Shown here: one piece after another, positions 1 to 8,852 of the stretch | How the letters are laid out: every line of letters begins with the position of its first letter | How positions within the stretch are numbered: position 1 is the first letter of the stretch | Source of the DNA: Gracilaria gracilis | Taxonomy: Eukaryota > Rhodophyta > Florideophyceae > Gracilariales > Gracilariaceae | NCBI GenBank assembly: GCA_030374805.1 | Contig: JARGSG010000044.1 | Coordinates: forward strand, 1-42,378 | DNA length: 42,378 nucleotides | Reading direction: 5' to 3' | Position numbers and translations under genes: made by a program | Notes under the pieces: model-generated | Database searches by the model: none | Told to the model about the DNA's origin: nothing | What the model saw: the letters and a program-made list of their open reading frames with translations, nothing else

Positions 1-250
1 TTTCTGACCCGGAGGTTGCTTTGTTATGCCCGTTCGGTGTACGGAACGTTAATGTCGAACCGGAAGGTTGCTGTTGTGTTGCATGTCTGGTTAAACATTG
101 AAATGCTTTTCGTTCCGAGAGATTGTTATGTGTTACATGCTTGGAGAACTGCTTTATTTCATGGACCTAGAAGGTTGTCATTTTTGCATGTTTAGGGCAT
201 GATTGATGAATTTGATCCGGGAGGTTGCTCTGTGTTGCATGTCCGGTGTT
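1..250. repeat. Degenerate ~52-bp repeat tract, target of the first LINE insertion
   Basis: Non-coding. A core resembling GGAAGGTTGCT followed by TTGCATGTCT recurs near 11, 62, 118, 169 and 220, so the spacing is about 51-56 bp. The same core continues beyond the LINE stub near 809, 863 and 915, and recurs at 8008, 8066 and 8109. The copies are strongly diverged, so this is an old tandem repeat. No reading frame is conserved between copies. Confidence 0.6.
239..250. repeat. Target-site duplication, left copy (LINE copy 1)
   Basis: ATGTCCGGTGTT here is repeated exactly at 776-787, directly after the A-rich tail of the LINE stub. A 12-bp direct duplication around a 5'-truncated, A-tailed sequence is the signature of target-primed reverse transcription. 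The other LINE copies have only the right-hand copy beside them. Confidence 0.8.
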
Positions 251-775
251 AGACAACGAAAAAGTGGTTGAGCTCATCGAGAAGGACTCTCGGCAGGTGT
301 CCGAAGATTAACTTCTGTACAAAAGGAATAGGAAGTATACGGGATGCGGAGTGGAAACTTGCCTCGGCAAGACGCGTTCGCAAAATCCCGTGTGCTGCAA
401 ATGGAAAATACCCACCCGTTCTTCGGTTGCGCAAAGTTTCACACCGAATGATGGGTATCCGATGGTACTTCAATGAGTTCCCAGCGAACCCAATGGAGGC
501 ACGTGATGTACTTGGACACGAGTACTGGAAGTACGGAAGACTGAAGGTACTACTCGGAATGGAAGATTGGTCACCTGGAGAGAAACAGGAGGCGACCGAA
601 ATACTAGATGTATTGGAAGAAGTACAGCTGTAAATCTGTGCTATAAGTAGTAAGAATGATTGCGTTGGTTCGTAATTGACCAAGTTAGTTTACACCTTGA
701 CAGTGCTACCCTGCTGCTCTTCATGGGACATTGGGAACACTATAAATAAAAAGAAATTGATTGAAAAAAAAGAAA
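251..775 (+). mobile_element. LINE copy 1: 5'-truncated 3' stub of a non-LTR retrotransposon
   Basis: From 316 to 775 this matches the 3' end of the longer LINE copies downstream: the last ~106 codons, stop at 631-633, a 142-bp 3' UTR and an A-rich tail with AATAAA at 745-750. It is bounded by a 12-bp target-site duplication, so it is a genuine insertion and the only copy here with both boundaries preserved. The first 65 bp (251-315) do not match any other LINE copy in the window and look like filler or a second template joined at the 5' end. It has no catalytic domain and cannot move by itself. Confidence 0.85.
316..633 (+). pseudogene. LINE ORF2 C-terminal fragment
   Basis: Only the C-terminal part of the LINE reverse-transcriptase polyprotein remains, ending in the same tail (SPGEKQEATEILDVLEEVQL) as the four longer copies. 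The open frame starts upstream at 268 inside unrelated filler, so that start has no meaning. No zinc knuckle (CCHC) or restriction-like endonuclease motif is visible in this C-terminal part, and I do not know its function. Confidence 0.8.
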
Positions 776-787
776 ATGTCCGGTGTT
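776..787. repeat. Target-site duplication, right copy
   Basis: ATGTCCGGTGTT, an exact partner of 239-250. The same sequence follows the A-tail of LINE copies 2 and 3, and a one-base variant (ATGTCTGGTGTT) follows copies 4 and 5. All copies therefore carry the 3' flank of this founder insertion. Confidence 0.8.
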
Positions 788-1021
788 CAAATGACTGTGG
801 GTGAACCAGAAGGTTGTCCTGATTTGCATGTCTGTTAAACCTACAGAAGAGAAGATTTTCCAAGAGGTTGTTATTTTGTTACATACTTGGAGAAAATATA
901 TAGTTCAAGGATCTAGAAGGTTGTCATTTGTGCATGTCTACATCGCTTCTGTGATGGCATTGAGGCAGAAAGTGTGTTGCTTTGCAGGTTTGAAAAGAAC
1001 TGGAATTCAATTTGCTTTTAA

Positions 1022-1440
1022 GGTCAGTGAGAGAGGGAGGGTTGCTGAAGATCATCCTGAGATTTAACCTCTCAGTGTCTCGTCAGTTCTTTCCTGCTTA
1101 GAAGATGGTGTCTCATTGCCTTCGTTACAAGTGTTGGATTACTGCGATTGAAGTGAGTGACAGAGGGAGGGTGTCGAAAGAAGACCCGATGCTGTCACTC
1201 TCATATTAAGTCAAACAGTACGCAAGTGTGGTAGAAGTACACTGGTCATTGATGTACGAATATGGACTTTGACACAACTCATTAGGCTGTTGAACTGGCT
1301 GTCACCATCCCTCTGCACGATATTACTGAAAGGGTTGCATTGCACATATTACACCAAGTTAATTGTGCTGTTGGTGCTTGTGCGACTCGCTTGAAGTCAG
1401 TAACAGAGGGAGGGTGTTGGATGTCATGCTGTCACTGACA
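1022..1440. repeat. Three related hairpin repeats with AGAGGGAGGG in the loop
   Basis: AGAGGGAGGG occurs three times, near 1031, 1162 and 1404. The second lies in a hairpin with a perfect 9-bp stem: GAGTGACAG at 1155-1163 pairs with CTGTCACTC at 1192-1200. The third has an 11-bp stem with one mismatch: 1396-1406 with 1429-1439. The first has only a weak version. The group is repeated in each array unit. Confidence 0.5.
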
Positions 1441-1511
1441 TCAAGCTGTTCACATGTGACAAGTCTAGAATGGTACCTTGGTATGTGAAACTATGACGGA
1501 TGTCGTTCTGT

Positions 1512-1587
1512 ACGCTCCATTGTGTTGGATACGCTCCATTGTGTTGGATACGCTCCATTGTGTTGGATACGCTCCATTGTGTTGGAT
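1512..1587. repeat. 19-bp minisatellite, 4 copies
   Basis: Four tandem copies of ACGCTCCATTGTGTTGGAT without spacers. Confidence 0.95.
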
Positions 1588-2039
1588 GGTGGAAGAGCCA
1601 CCATTGGATGAACGTGTCAGATGTGGTGCTGTGTCGAATATCAAGGTGTTCAGATGGGTTCGTACAGACAGACTGTACACCAGGACACGTTGTCTAGAGT
1701 GGTCGAGGTGCACAGTGTGCACATGTAGCAATGTAGATACTTGGTACATGGTGCACGAGTGTTGACACTGTTGAGTGGTTGGCATCATGTTCGGGTAGTG
1801 CTGCATGCACATGTATGTATCTGGATGCATGGAACTTGTTGGCTGTGTTTGGTTCAGGCCATATGGTTTACAGGTACTTGTTGCTGACGTGTGACTTGGT
1901 GAGCCTAGACATACACATTATGGCGTCGTGTACTGATTACAGGTTGCAGGCAACAGGTGCGGGTGTTTGTGTATGGATTGTCGTGGTCTGGTCATTATGG
2001 TGCGCTGTCGTATTGTGTGTATGCACTGTCATGGATGCG

Positions 2040-2125
2040 CATGGTTGTACATTGTTGTACATTGTTGTGCAGTATTACGGAATTGTTTTGCACTGCTGTG
2101 CACTGCTGTGCACTGTTGTGCCTTT
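2040..2125. repeat. TGTGCACTGC / TGTACATTGT low-complexity tract
   Basis: Short imperfect tandem repeats of about 10 bp (TGTACATTGT, then TGCACTGCTG). The tract differs slightly in length and sequence between units, as expected for replication slippage. Confidence 0.6.
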
Positions 2126-2262
2126 TTACTTGTAAGCTGTCATGAATTGTGGCAGCGTTACCATGTCATGTTAGAAGACGATTGGTAGTATTGAGTGTCC
2201 CTGCTTAGTGGCTTAGGTTTTACTCAGAGTTGGAGTTGTTCGGTGGTGCGACGAAGAACTGC

Positions 2263-2270
2263 TATATAAG
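2263..2270 (+). promoter_or_regulatory. TATA-like box (TATATAAG), unit 1
   Basis: TATATAAG followed by a CT-rich stretch (CTTCCCTTGCATCCCCTC and similar) resembles a polymerase II core promoter with pyrimidine-rich start region. It sits upstream of leader A in full units, where it could be the promoter of an LTR. This is inferred from sequence only. Confidence 0.35.
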
Positions 2271-2351
2271 TTGTGAGCTAAGCACCTCCAAGTAAATCCC
2301 AGCCAGAGCTGGCGAACTTCCCTTGCATCCCCTCAACTTTCCCTTCCAGCT

Positions 2352-2370
2352 ATAACCTCCAGCAGGTTAT
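2352..2370. other. Perfect 7-bp hairpin downstream of the TATA-like box
   Basis: ATAACCT (2352-2358), a 5-nt loop, then AGGTTAT (2364-2370). It is retained in all five units. It may be a transcript structure or a chance palindrome. Confidence 0.4.
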
Positions 2371-2807
2371 CGGCCCAGCCCCGCTGACCTCTGCCGATTT
2401 TTGTTCGTCATGATTCCCTTACTGCCGCTCTCCCTCACCGCCAACCTCGTTATTCATCGCCGTTGTTGATGTTTCTGTTGTTTGTTCGATTCCGTTTCTT
2501 GTGTTATTGGTTTGTTTCGTTGGTGTTGTAATTCCCTTTTTCGATTGCGTTCCTCCCTGAGGGCGTTGTGTTGGTAGTGGTTCGACGTTGACTCTCTTTC
2601 GTGATTGTGTTTGGGTGCTCGTTGTTGCCCTTGTTGTCGATCGCTATCCGATTTGTTTGGTCTCCCACTATTGTTGTTGTTGTTGGGATCCCCGCGTCGT
2701 GTTTGCGGGTTCTGATCCGAGAGGTTGAGACCATTTTTATTGAAGTCTGGGCACTAGCTTTGTGCTCAGCTGTTGTTGTTGAAGTCCGTGCACTACGTGT
2801 GTGCTCG

Positions 2808-2869
2808 TTGCAATGTCGAGATAATGTTGGGCACTAGGTTGTTTGTTTTGGCGTGAAGTGCTCTTCATA
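2808..2869. other. Unique junction between flank block and LINE copy 2
   Basis: At 2807 the sequence leaves the flank block (other units continue with GGCATTTTTGG), and at about 2870 it enters the LINE. The 62 bp between do not occur elsewhere in the window, although GTTGGGCACTAGG resembles the CTGGGCACTAGC motif just upstream. Compared with full units, everything from leader A to the gag-LINE fusion is missing here. Confidence 0.75.
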
Positions 2870-5135
2870 CGTGGACAGAATCGAAGACGCTCAGACATAT
2901 TACAAAGCCAATTTGCCTAATGTGGCTTCTCGTTTTGATCACGCAACCTCAGAAGAGGATCTGGAGGATGCATGTTGCCAACTCGTGGACACAATCAATA
3001 GCCCCTGGATCACTTCCGTATCAATGCGTCCTGACCGCTATCGCTTCTTCTGGGATTCTAGTCTTGACCAGTTGAGTCGTGTGCGATCTACATATTACAA
3101 ACGGTGGAAACGAAGTAGCAACATTCAAATGTGGAATGTGTACAAGGTGATTGACCGATTCATTAAACGTCGTTGTCGAGCAAAGAAGAGACAACTGTTG
3201 GACGAATTTCTTGATACCGCCGAGGACGAAACAGCATCTCAAACAGTGAATCGAATCAACTCGGTGATGAAATTACGATCTCAGCATAGCGCACGGGCAC
3301 TGGAACGTGGAAATCCATTAGACCCACAGGACTACGCTGAGTTTATTGCCGAGTACCAGCCACCCGAATGTGGGGTGAAAGCAGTCACATTTGATGTTCC
3401 GAACTCGTTCCGGATTGCATTGGAAAAATCGATCAAGGATGCAAAGAAGGGAAGATCGATTGGGCGCGATAACGTGGCATCGGAAATGCTACAGGTGAGT
3501 CCAACTTTGTGCGCTTCCACGCTTCTCAAGCTGTGGCGAGCGTGTGGCAAGTTGGCATATCTACCATCAACGTTGCGGCAGACACGTATATCGCCCATAT
3601 ACAAGAAAGGCGACATCTCGGTACCATCCAACTACCGACCGATCTCTATTCTGTCGCACTTGCGCAAAGCAATTTCGGCTGCATTAAACTCGATCGTGAT
3701 GAACTATATCGAGTTTCATGAGTACCAGTATGGGTTCTCAAAGTACAATGGAACAGAACAGTCGATTGTGGAGGTGAGTAACATCATCACAAACGGCCAC
3801 TCGCGTGTGGCAGTACTGGATCTAACGAAGGCGTACGACAAAGTTAACCGAAAACTATTGTCGCAAGTGTGCGCATCCAGGCTACAACCGAAGCATGCGG
3901 CAATGACTACTTTGCTGCTGCAACCAGTCAACGCTTTCATAAATGGAAATTGGAAAGATGAACAAGTACAAATGACTCTTGGAGTGCCTCAAGGTGACCC
4001 ATTCAGCTGTACATTGTTCAACATGTATATTGATTCCATGCTATATCGAGTGCAGGAGGTGCCATATCATGTGTCGGATCGAGGTGCAAGTGCATTTGCC
4101 GACGATGTGATTCTGATGGCGAAGACTGATAGCGGGCTGCAACTACTGCTAGACATATGCAGTAGTTGGGGCAAAGAAATGCAAATGCCGTGGAACACTG
4201 CAAACGGCAAGTGGATGGTACTGCAACTGCCTGCAAACCAAAACCACTCTGCAATATTCACACTTGCTGGTGATAAGCTGAGCGTGGTACGTAGTGCAGT
4301 ATATCTGGGGGTGTCTCTAAACACCAGTGGAGTAACAACCGACAAGCACATGGAACGCGTACAAAATGCTCAACGTCGATTGGGAAGCCTAGCCGGTGCT
4401 GGTCTGCACCGGAATGGATTTGATACGCGCAGCTGTGTGAGTTTGTACCGCGCATTCGTGAGGTCGATTTACGAATATGCGTTGCATCTTGTACCGCTCA
4501 CGCCTCATTTGGAAATGGCGATAGTGAAGCTTGAAGCAACGTTCTTCAAACTGATTCTTGGAAAAATGGCATCTCGGTTTGGAACATATCGGGTGCCGAT
4601 GATGCGTGCACTTTGTCGTTTAGAGTCTGCGGCTCTGCGACGAATTGTGCTCGCCTCCAAACGTCTACGGCATTATCAATCGTGTCGTGAGACGGCATTG
4701 AACCTTGAATTGGAACAAAGATCGCGACAGTTGAAGGTGAACCGGGCATGTCGGCAGCTGTCGCTGTATAATGCACATCCTTCAATTTCAGCACTACGAG
4801 CTGAAATTGATAATGTGTGTACAAAAGGAATAGGAAGAATACGGGATGCGGAGTGGAAACTTGCCTCGGCAAGACGCGTTCGCAAAATCCCGTGTGCTGC
4901 AAATGGAAAATACCCACCCGTTCTTCGGTTGCGCAAAGTTTCACACCGAATGATGGGTATCCGATGGTACTTCAATGAGTTCCCAGCGAACCCAATGGAG
5001 GCACGTGATGTACTTGGACACGAGTACTGGAAGTACGGAAGACTGAAGGTACTACTCGGAATGGAAGATTGGTCACCTGGAGAGAAACAGGAGGCGACCG
5101 AAATACTAGATGTATTGGAAGAAGTACAGCTGTAA
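2853..5135 (+). CDS. LINE reverse transcriptase, 5'-truncated but otherwise uninterrupted
   Basis: Reverse transcriptase of a non-LTR retrotransposon, the enzyme that copies element RNA into a nicked chromosomal target. The frame is open for 760 codons from a GTG that is not a convincing start; LINE homology begins at about residue 7. RT motifs in order: fingers IYKKGDISVPSNYRPIS near residues 248-264; motif A LDLTKAYD with Asp323; motif B GVPQGDP at 377-383; motif C FADD at 415-418 with the paired catalytic aspartates; then NGKWMVLQ, where the other copies have NGKSMVLQ. A thumb-like region follows (GLHRNGFDTRSCVSLYRAFV), and then about 200 residues with no recognised domain. The N-terminal APE endonuclease is absent. 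This is the only RT copy here without frameshift or stop. It is probably not translated as an autonomous element because it lacks a start, a 5' UTR and the endonuclease. Confidence 0.88.
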   Translation: MKCSSYVDRIEDAQTYYKANLPNVASRFDHATSEEDLEDACCQLVDTINSPWITSVSMRPDRYRFFWDSSLDQLSRVRSTYYKRWKRSSNIQMWNVYKVIDRFIKRRCRAKKRQLLDEFLDTAEDETASQTVNRINSVMKLRSQHSARALERGNPLDPQDYAEFIAEYQPPECGVKAVTFDVPNSFRIALEKSIKDAKKGRSIGRDNVASEMLQVSPTLCASTLLKLWRACGKLAYLPSTLRQTRISPIYKKGDISVPSNYRPISILSHLRKAISAALNSIVMNYIEFHEYQYGFSKYNGTEQSIVEVSNIITNGHSRVAVLDLTKAYDKVNRKLLSQVCASRLQPKHAAMTTLLLQPVNAFINGNWKDEQVQMTLGVPQGDPFSCTLFNMYIDSMLYRVQEVPYHVSDRGASAFADDVILMAKTDSGLQLLLDICSSWGKEMQMPWNTANGKWMVLQLPANQNHSAIFTLAGDKLSVVRSAVYLGVSLNTSGVTTDKHMERVQNAQRRLGSLAGAGLHRNGFDTRSCVSLYRAFVRSIYEYALHLVPLTPHLEMAIVKLEATFFKLILGKMASRFGTYRVPMMRALCRLESAALRRIVLASKRLRHYQSCRETALNLELEQRSRQLKVNRACRQLSLYNAHPSISALRAEIDNVCTKGIGRIRDAEWKLASARRVRKIPCAANGKYPPVLRLRKVSHRMMGIRWYFNEFPANPMEARDVLGHEYWKYGRLKVLLGMEDWSPGEKQEATEILDVLEEVQL

Positions 5136-5277
5136 ATCTGTGCTATAAGTAGTAAGAATGATTGCGTTGGTTCGTAATTGACCAAGTTAGTTTACACCTT
5201 GACAGTGCTACCCTGCTGCTCTTCATGGGACATTGGGAACACTATAAATAGAAAGAAATTGATTGAAAAAAAAGAAA
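2870..5277 (+). mobile_element. LINE copy 2
   Basis: 5'-truncated LINE: RT frame, 142-bp 3' UTR (5136-5277) and an A-rich tail ending just before ATGTCCGGTGTT. There is no matching duplication at its left edge, so its left boundary was not made by simple insertion at this place. The tail has ATAAATAG in place of the AATAAA seen in copies 1, 4 and 5. Confidence 0.85.
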
Positions 5278-6014
5278 ATGTCCGGTGTTCAAATGACTGT
5301 GGGTGAACCAGAAGGTTGTCCTGATTTGCATGTCTGTTAAACCTACAGAAGAGAAGATTTTCCAAGAGGTTCGTTATTTTGTTACATACTTGGAGAAAAT
5401 ATATAGTTCAAGGATCTAGAAGGTTGTCATTTGTGCATGTCTACATCGCTTCTGTGATGGCATTGAGGCAGAAAGTGTGTTGCTTTGCAGGTTTGAAAAG
5501 AACTGGAATTCAATTTGCTTTTAAGGTCAGTGAGAGAGGGAGGGTTGCTGAAGATCATCCTGAGATTTAACCTCTCAGTGTCTCGTCAGTTCTTTCCTGC
5601 TTAGAAGATGGTGTCTCATTGCCTTCGTTACAAGTGTTGGATTACTGCGATTGAAGTGAGTGACAGAGGGAGGGTGTCGAAAGAAGACCCGATGCTGTCA
5701 CTCTCATATTAAGTCAAACAGTACGCAAGTGTGGTAGAAGTACACTGGTCATTGATGTACGAATATGGACTTTGACACAACTCATTAGGCTGTTGAACTG
5801 GCTGTCACCATCCCTCTGCACGATATTACTGAAAGGGTTGCATTGCACATATTACACCAAGTTAATTGTGCTGTTGGTGCTTGTGCGACTCGCTTGAAGT
5901 CAGTAACAGAGGGAGGGTGTTGGATGTCATGCTGTCACTGACATCAAGCTGTTCACATGTGACAAGTCTAGAATGGTACCTTGGTATGTGAAACTATGAC
6001 GGATGTCGTTCTGT

Positions 6015-6090
6015 ACGCTCCATTGTGTTGGATACGCTCCAATGTGTTGGATACGCTCCATTGTGTTGGATACGCTCCATTGTGTTGGAT
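6015..6090. repeat. 19-bp minisatellite, 4 copies
   Basis: Same repeat as at 1512. The second copy has CCAATG instead of CCATTG. Confidence 0.95.
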
Positions 6091-6766
6091 GGTGGAAGAG
6101 CCACCATTGGATGAACGTGTCAGATGTGGTGCTGTGTCGAATATCAAGGTGTTCAGATGGGTTCGTACAGACAGACTGTACACCAGGACACGTTGTCTAG
6201 AGTGGTCGAGGTGCACAGTGTGCACATGTAGCAATGTAGATACTTGGTACATGGTGCACGAGTGTTGACACTGTTGAGTGGTTGGCATCATGTTCGGGTA
6301 GTGCTGCATGCACATGTATGTATCTGGATGCATGGAACTTGTTGGCTGTGTTTGGTTCAGGCCATATGGTTTACAGGTACTTGTTGCTGACGTGTGACTT
6401 GGTGAGCCTAGACATACACATTATGGCGTCGTGTACTGATTACAGGTTGCAGGCAACAGGTGCGGGTGTTTGTGTATGGATTGTCGTGGTCTGGTCATTA
6501 TGGTGCGCTGTCGTATTGTGTGTATGCACTGTCATGGATGCGCATGGTTGTACATTGTTGTACATTGTTGTGCAGTATTACGGAATTGTTTTGCACTGCT
6601 GTGCACTGGCTGTGCACTGTTGTGCCTTTTTACTTGTAAGCTGTCATGAATTGTGGCAGCGTTACCATGTCATGTTAGAAGACGATTGGTAGTATTGAGT
6701 GTCCCTGCTTAGTGGCTTAGGTTTTACTCAGAGTTGGAGTTGTTCGGTGGTGCGACGAAGAACTGC

Positions 6767-6774
6767 TATATAAG
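6767..6774 (+). promoter_or_regulatory. TATA-like box, unit 2
   Basis: TATATAAG in the same context as 2263. Here it lies about 540 bp upstream of leader A. Confidence 0.35.
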
Positions 6775-7311
6775 TTGTGAGCTAAGCACCTCCAAGTAAA
6801 TCCCAGCCAGAGCTGGCGAACTTCCCTTGCATCCCCTCAACTTTCCCTTCCAGCTATAACCTCCAGCAGGTTATCGGCCCAGCCCCGCTGACCTCTGCCG
6901 ATTTTTGTTCGTCATGATTCCCTTACTGCCGCTCTCCCTCACCGCCAACCTCGTTATTCATCGCCGTTGTTGATGTTTCTGTTGTTTGTTCGATTCCGTT
7001 TCTTGTGTTATTGGTTTGTTTCGTTGGTGTTGTAATTCCCTTTTTCGATTGCGTTCCTCCCTGAGGGCGTTGTGTTGGTAGTGGTTCGACGTTGACTCTC
7101 TTTCGTGATTGTGTTTGGGTGCTCGTTGTTGCCCTTGTTGTCGATCGCTATCCGATTTGTTTGGTCTCCCACTATTGTTGTTGTTGTTGGGATCCCCGCG
7201 TCGTGTTTGCGGGTTCTGATCCGAGAGGTTGAGACCATTTTTATTGAAGTCTGGGCACTAGCTTTGTGCTCAGCTGTTGTTGTTGAAGTCCGTGCACTAC
7301 GTGTGTGCTCG

Positions 7312-7976
7312 GCATTTTTGGTCATCACTGCATTACCTGTGCGACGAAGGGTTGATCCGAGTAATCGGGGACGGGAGCCAGGCGGCTTGAACCAAGGCGG
7401 ACGTGCTGACTAGCGGGCTCCACCGGTCCTTTTGGGCGGATAACGGTGTTGTACGCGCTGAAGCTAACGGGGTGCCGTGGCGTACTGCACTTTGGTTGTG
7501 GTGTTTGACTTTTGTTTGTTGAACCTGACTGTGTGTTAGGTGCTTGGACGGCGGTGGAGGCATCCATAAGGAGCTTTTGATCCGTGCAACTGACTCATTG
7601 GCTTGTCCAGTGGGCTTTTAGTACGGGGAGGCAACGTATCGAAGGCTGACCTCCCATTGGGATCAGGCCGCTTGTGATCTTCATTGATTGCTCGCTAGAA
7701 GCGTACCTTGGGTGTCAATGTAGCTGCTGTTTCAAGGTCGCGCAAGTTCTTGCAAGAGATCAGAGAGGGTTTTACTTGGTGAAGGCATATCTTTGGCCAT
7801 TAACCATCCTCTGGACATCTCGTAGAGAGCAACGCGCCTTCTCCGGGAACGCAGGAGGAAGTAGACTGAAGAAGTCGTTTCCTACCCGGAAGGTCTCCGG
7901 AGGTCAGGGGTCCGACTCCCTAGGGTACCGGGAATAGTATTTCCTGCCAGTGGGCCCGATGATCATTTGTTTGTTG
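7312..7976 (+). mobile_element. Leader A: diverged Copia-type leader remnant
   Basis: Non-coding. About 7741-7966 aligns, with clear divergence, to 9101-9321 inside leader B. Shared blocks include CATCTCGTAGAGAGCAACGCGCC-like sequence, a CAGGGGTCCGACTCCC arm (CAGGGGTTCGGACCC in leader B), GGGTA-CGG and TTTCCTG-CAGTG. This suggests the 5' leader of an older, related LTR retrotransposon whose own LTR would lie upstream, perhaps including the TATA-like box. I could not find the primer-binding site or LTR ends, so that part is inference. Confidence 0.5.
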
Positions 7977-7989
7977 CTTGCTTTTGCTT

Positions 7990-8124
7990 CTGTGTTTACT
8001 AGAGCTCAGGAGGTTGAGTGTTTTCATGCCTGAGACTCTATGTAACTGTTTTCCCTACGCATTCCGGGAGGTTGTCTTTATGCATGTCTGAGTACAATGA
8101 AAGTATCAGAAGGTTGCGATGTAT
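7990..8124. repeat. 52-bp repeat tract interrupted by the Copia LTR
   Basis: Cores AGGAGGTTG at 8008, GGGAGGTTG at 8066 and AGAAGGTTG at 8109, the last directly before the LTR. This is the same family as 1-250, so the LTR element also landed in this repeat. Confidence 0.5.
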
Positions 8125-8838
8125 GTTGATGTTGGGACATGGTCGAGTGCCGGTCAGTCCTACAGGTTGGTCTCGGACTACTTGGAAGCAAAGTTGCAGG
8201 GGGACGATGGGCACTTTTGGGCACCCTCTTCGCAAAAGCGCATATGCGCCTCTGCTCAACCCCAACGTGAAACGGCAATATGATTGGCTACTGCAAATGT
8301 TCTTGTGCAACGTGGTGTCTACAAATGCCATGGATTGTATGGAGAGTTATGGTGGTATGGGCCAAGCGCAGCTCTGTGGTTGGACGAGGCTTAGAGTAGT
8401 AGACTGACTATGCAGATAGCGAGGATGTGCTTTCCTAGGCTGGAATGGGCGGTTTTGCATGCAATATGCGATTCTGGGATGCGCAAGGCGGTTGGAGTGC
8501 CACCATGCAAATTGATGATTTTTTAGATCTGGTTCTGAATCAAAGGACTGGCAATGGATTTGTAGTGTTGATTGATTTAGTTATTTGAAATTGTTGTACT
8601 CCAGTTTGCGCGCACTTTCCGTGTACAACTGCACAAACGTGCAACTTTTAATGACCGCCGTCGTCGCTTGCTGCGACGACGGTGAAGCGCGCGCTAGGGT
8701 ATTTGTAGGTTGCGATCGACGACCCTCGAGTAAACGGGTCGACCCAAGGCCGTCAACCTTCACTTGTTTTACTTTCTCTTTCTTCAATATCCATCTCTAC
8801 TTACTTCCCTTTCTACCCTACCTGCGTGCGTTTCGTTA
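8125..8838 (+). mobile_element. Copia-type 5' LTR, unit 2
   Basis: Begins TGTTGATG and ends in CGTTA directly before the primer-binding site. It is homologous over its whole length to the solo LTR at 10749-11476 (opposite strand), whose ends are fixed by a target-site duplication; that is how I set these boundaries. It contains a perfect 10-bp stem hairpin at 8658-8682 (CCGTCGTCGC / GCGACGACGG, 5-nt loop). A GCGCGCGCTAGGGTATTTGTAGG block is shared with the solo LTR and may be its core promoter region. The terminal TA in place of CA suggests mutation. No matching 3' LTR is present. Confidence 0.82.
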
Positions 8839-8852
8839 GGTTATGGGCCCAG
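8839..8852 (+). promoter_or_regulatory. Primer-binding site, half initiator tRNA-Met type
   Basis: GGTTATGGGCCCAG lies immediately after the LTR. It is the reverse complement of CTGGGCCCATAACC, the anticodon arm of eukaryotic initiator tRNA-Met. Priming from an internal (half) initiator tRNA is known from Drosophila copia and some other Copia elements. Confidence 0.8.

Larger units (their letters stand above)
776..2807. repeat. Array unit 1 flank block (short unit)
   Basis: About 2 kb of non-coding DNA that follows every LINE copy in the window (again at 5278, 13271, 20487 and 27780) with only scattered differences. In order it holds the continuation of the 52-bp repeats, three AGAGGGAGGG hairpins, a 19-bp minisatellite, a GT-rich stretch with TGTGCACTGC repeats, a TATA-like box, a hairpin, and TTG-rich sequence. 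Short frames in it are not kept between units: for instance the 88-codon frame at 801-1067 is broken by one inserted base in unit 2. I see no gene. Confidence 0.85.
5278..7311. repeat. Array unit 2 flank block
   Basis: Near-identical copy of 776-2807. Differences include one extra base near 5371 and one near 6608. Unlike unit 1, the sequence continues without a break into leader A. No gene seen. Confidence 0.9.

Noticed and set aside
801..1067. 88-codon frame in the flank block as a small gene
   Set aside because: It lies across the 52-bp repeats and is broken by a single inserted base in unit 2. Its identity in other units follows from recent duplication.
1512..1587. CRISPR array in the 19-bp repeats
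   Set aside because: Direct tandem copies with no spacers.
3492..3500. Spliceosomal 5' splice site (CAGGTGAGT) in the RT frame
   Set aside because: The RT frame is continuous and conserved through it, and no intron-like interruption follows. The 728-bp insertion nearby in copy 3 has LTR ends and a 5-bp duplication, so it is a solo LTR and not an intron.
4676..5185. 169-codon minus-strand frame opposite the LINE C-terminus
   Set aside because: It is a shadow of the RT frame on the other strand; the plus strand carries the motifs.
7008..7328. 106-codon minus-strand frame rich in Thr, Asn and Arg
   Set aside because: Low-complexity translation of TTG/GTT-rich DNA. There is no recognisable domain, and unit 1 interrupts it.
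7880..7920. tRNA gene suggested by the T-arm-like sequence
   Set aside because: No matching acceptor, D-arm or anticodon arm could be found around it.
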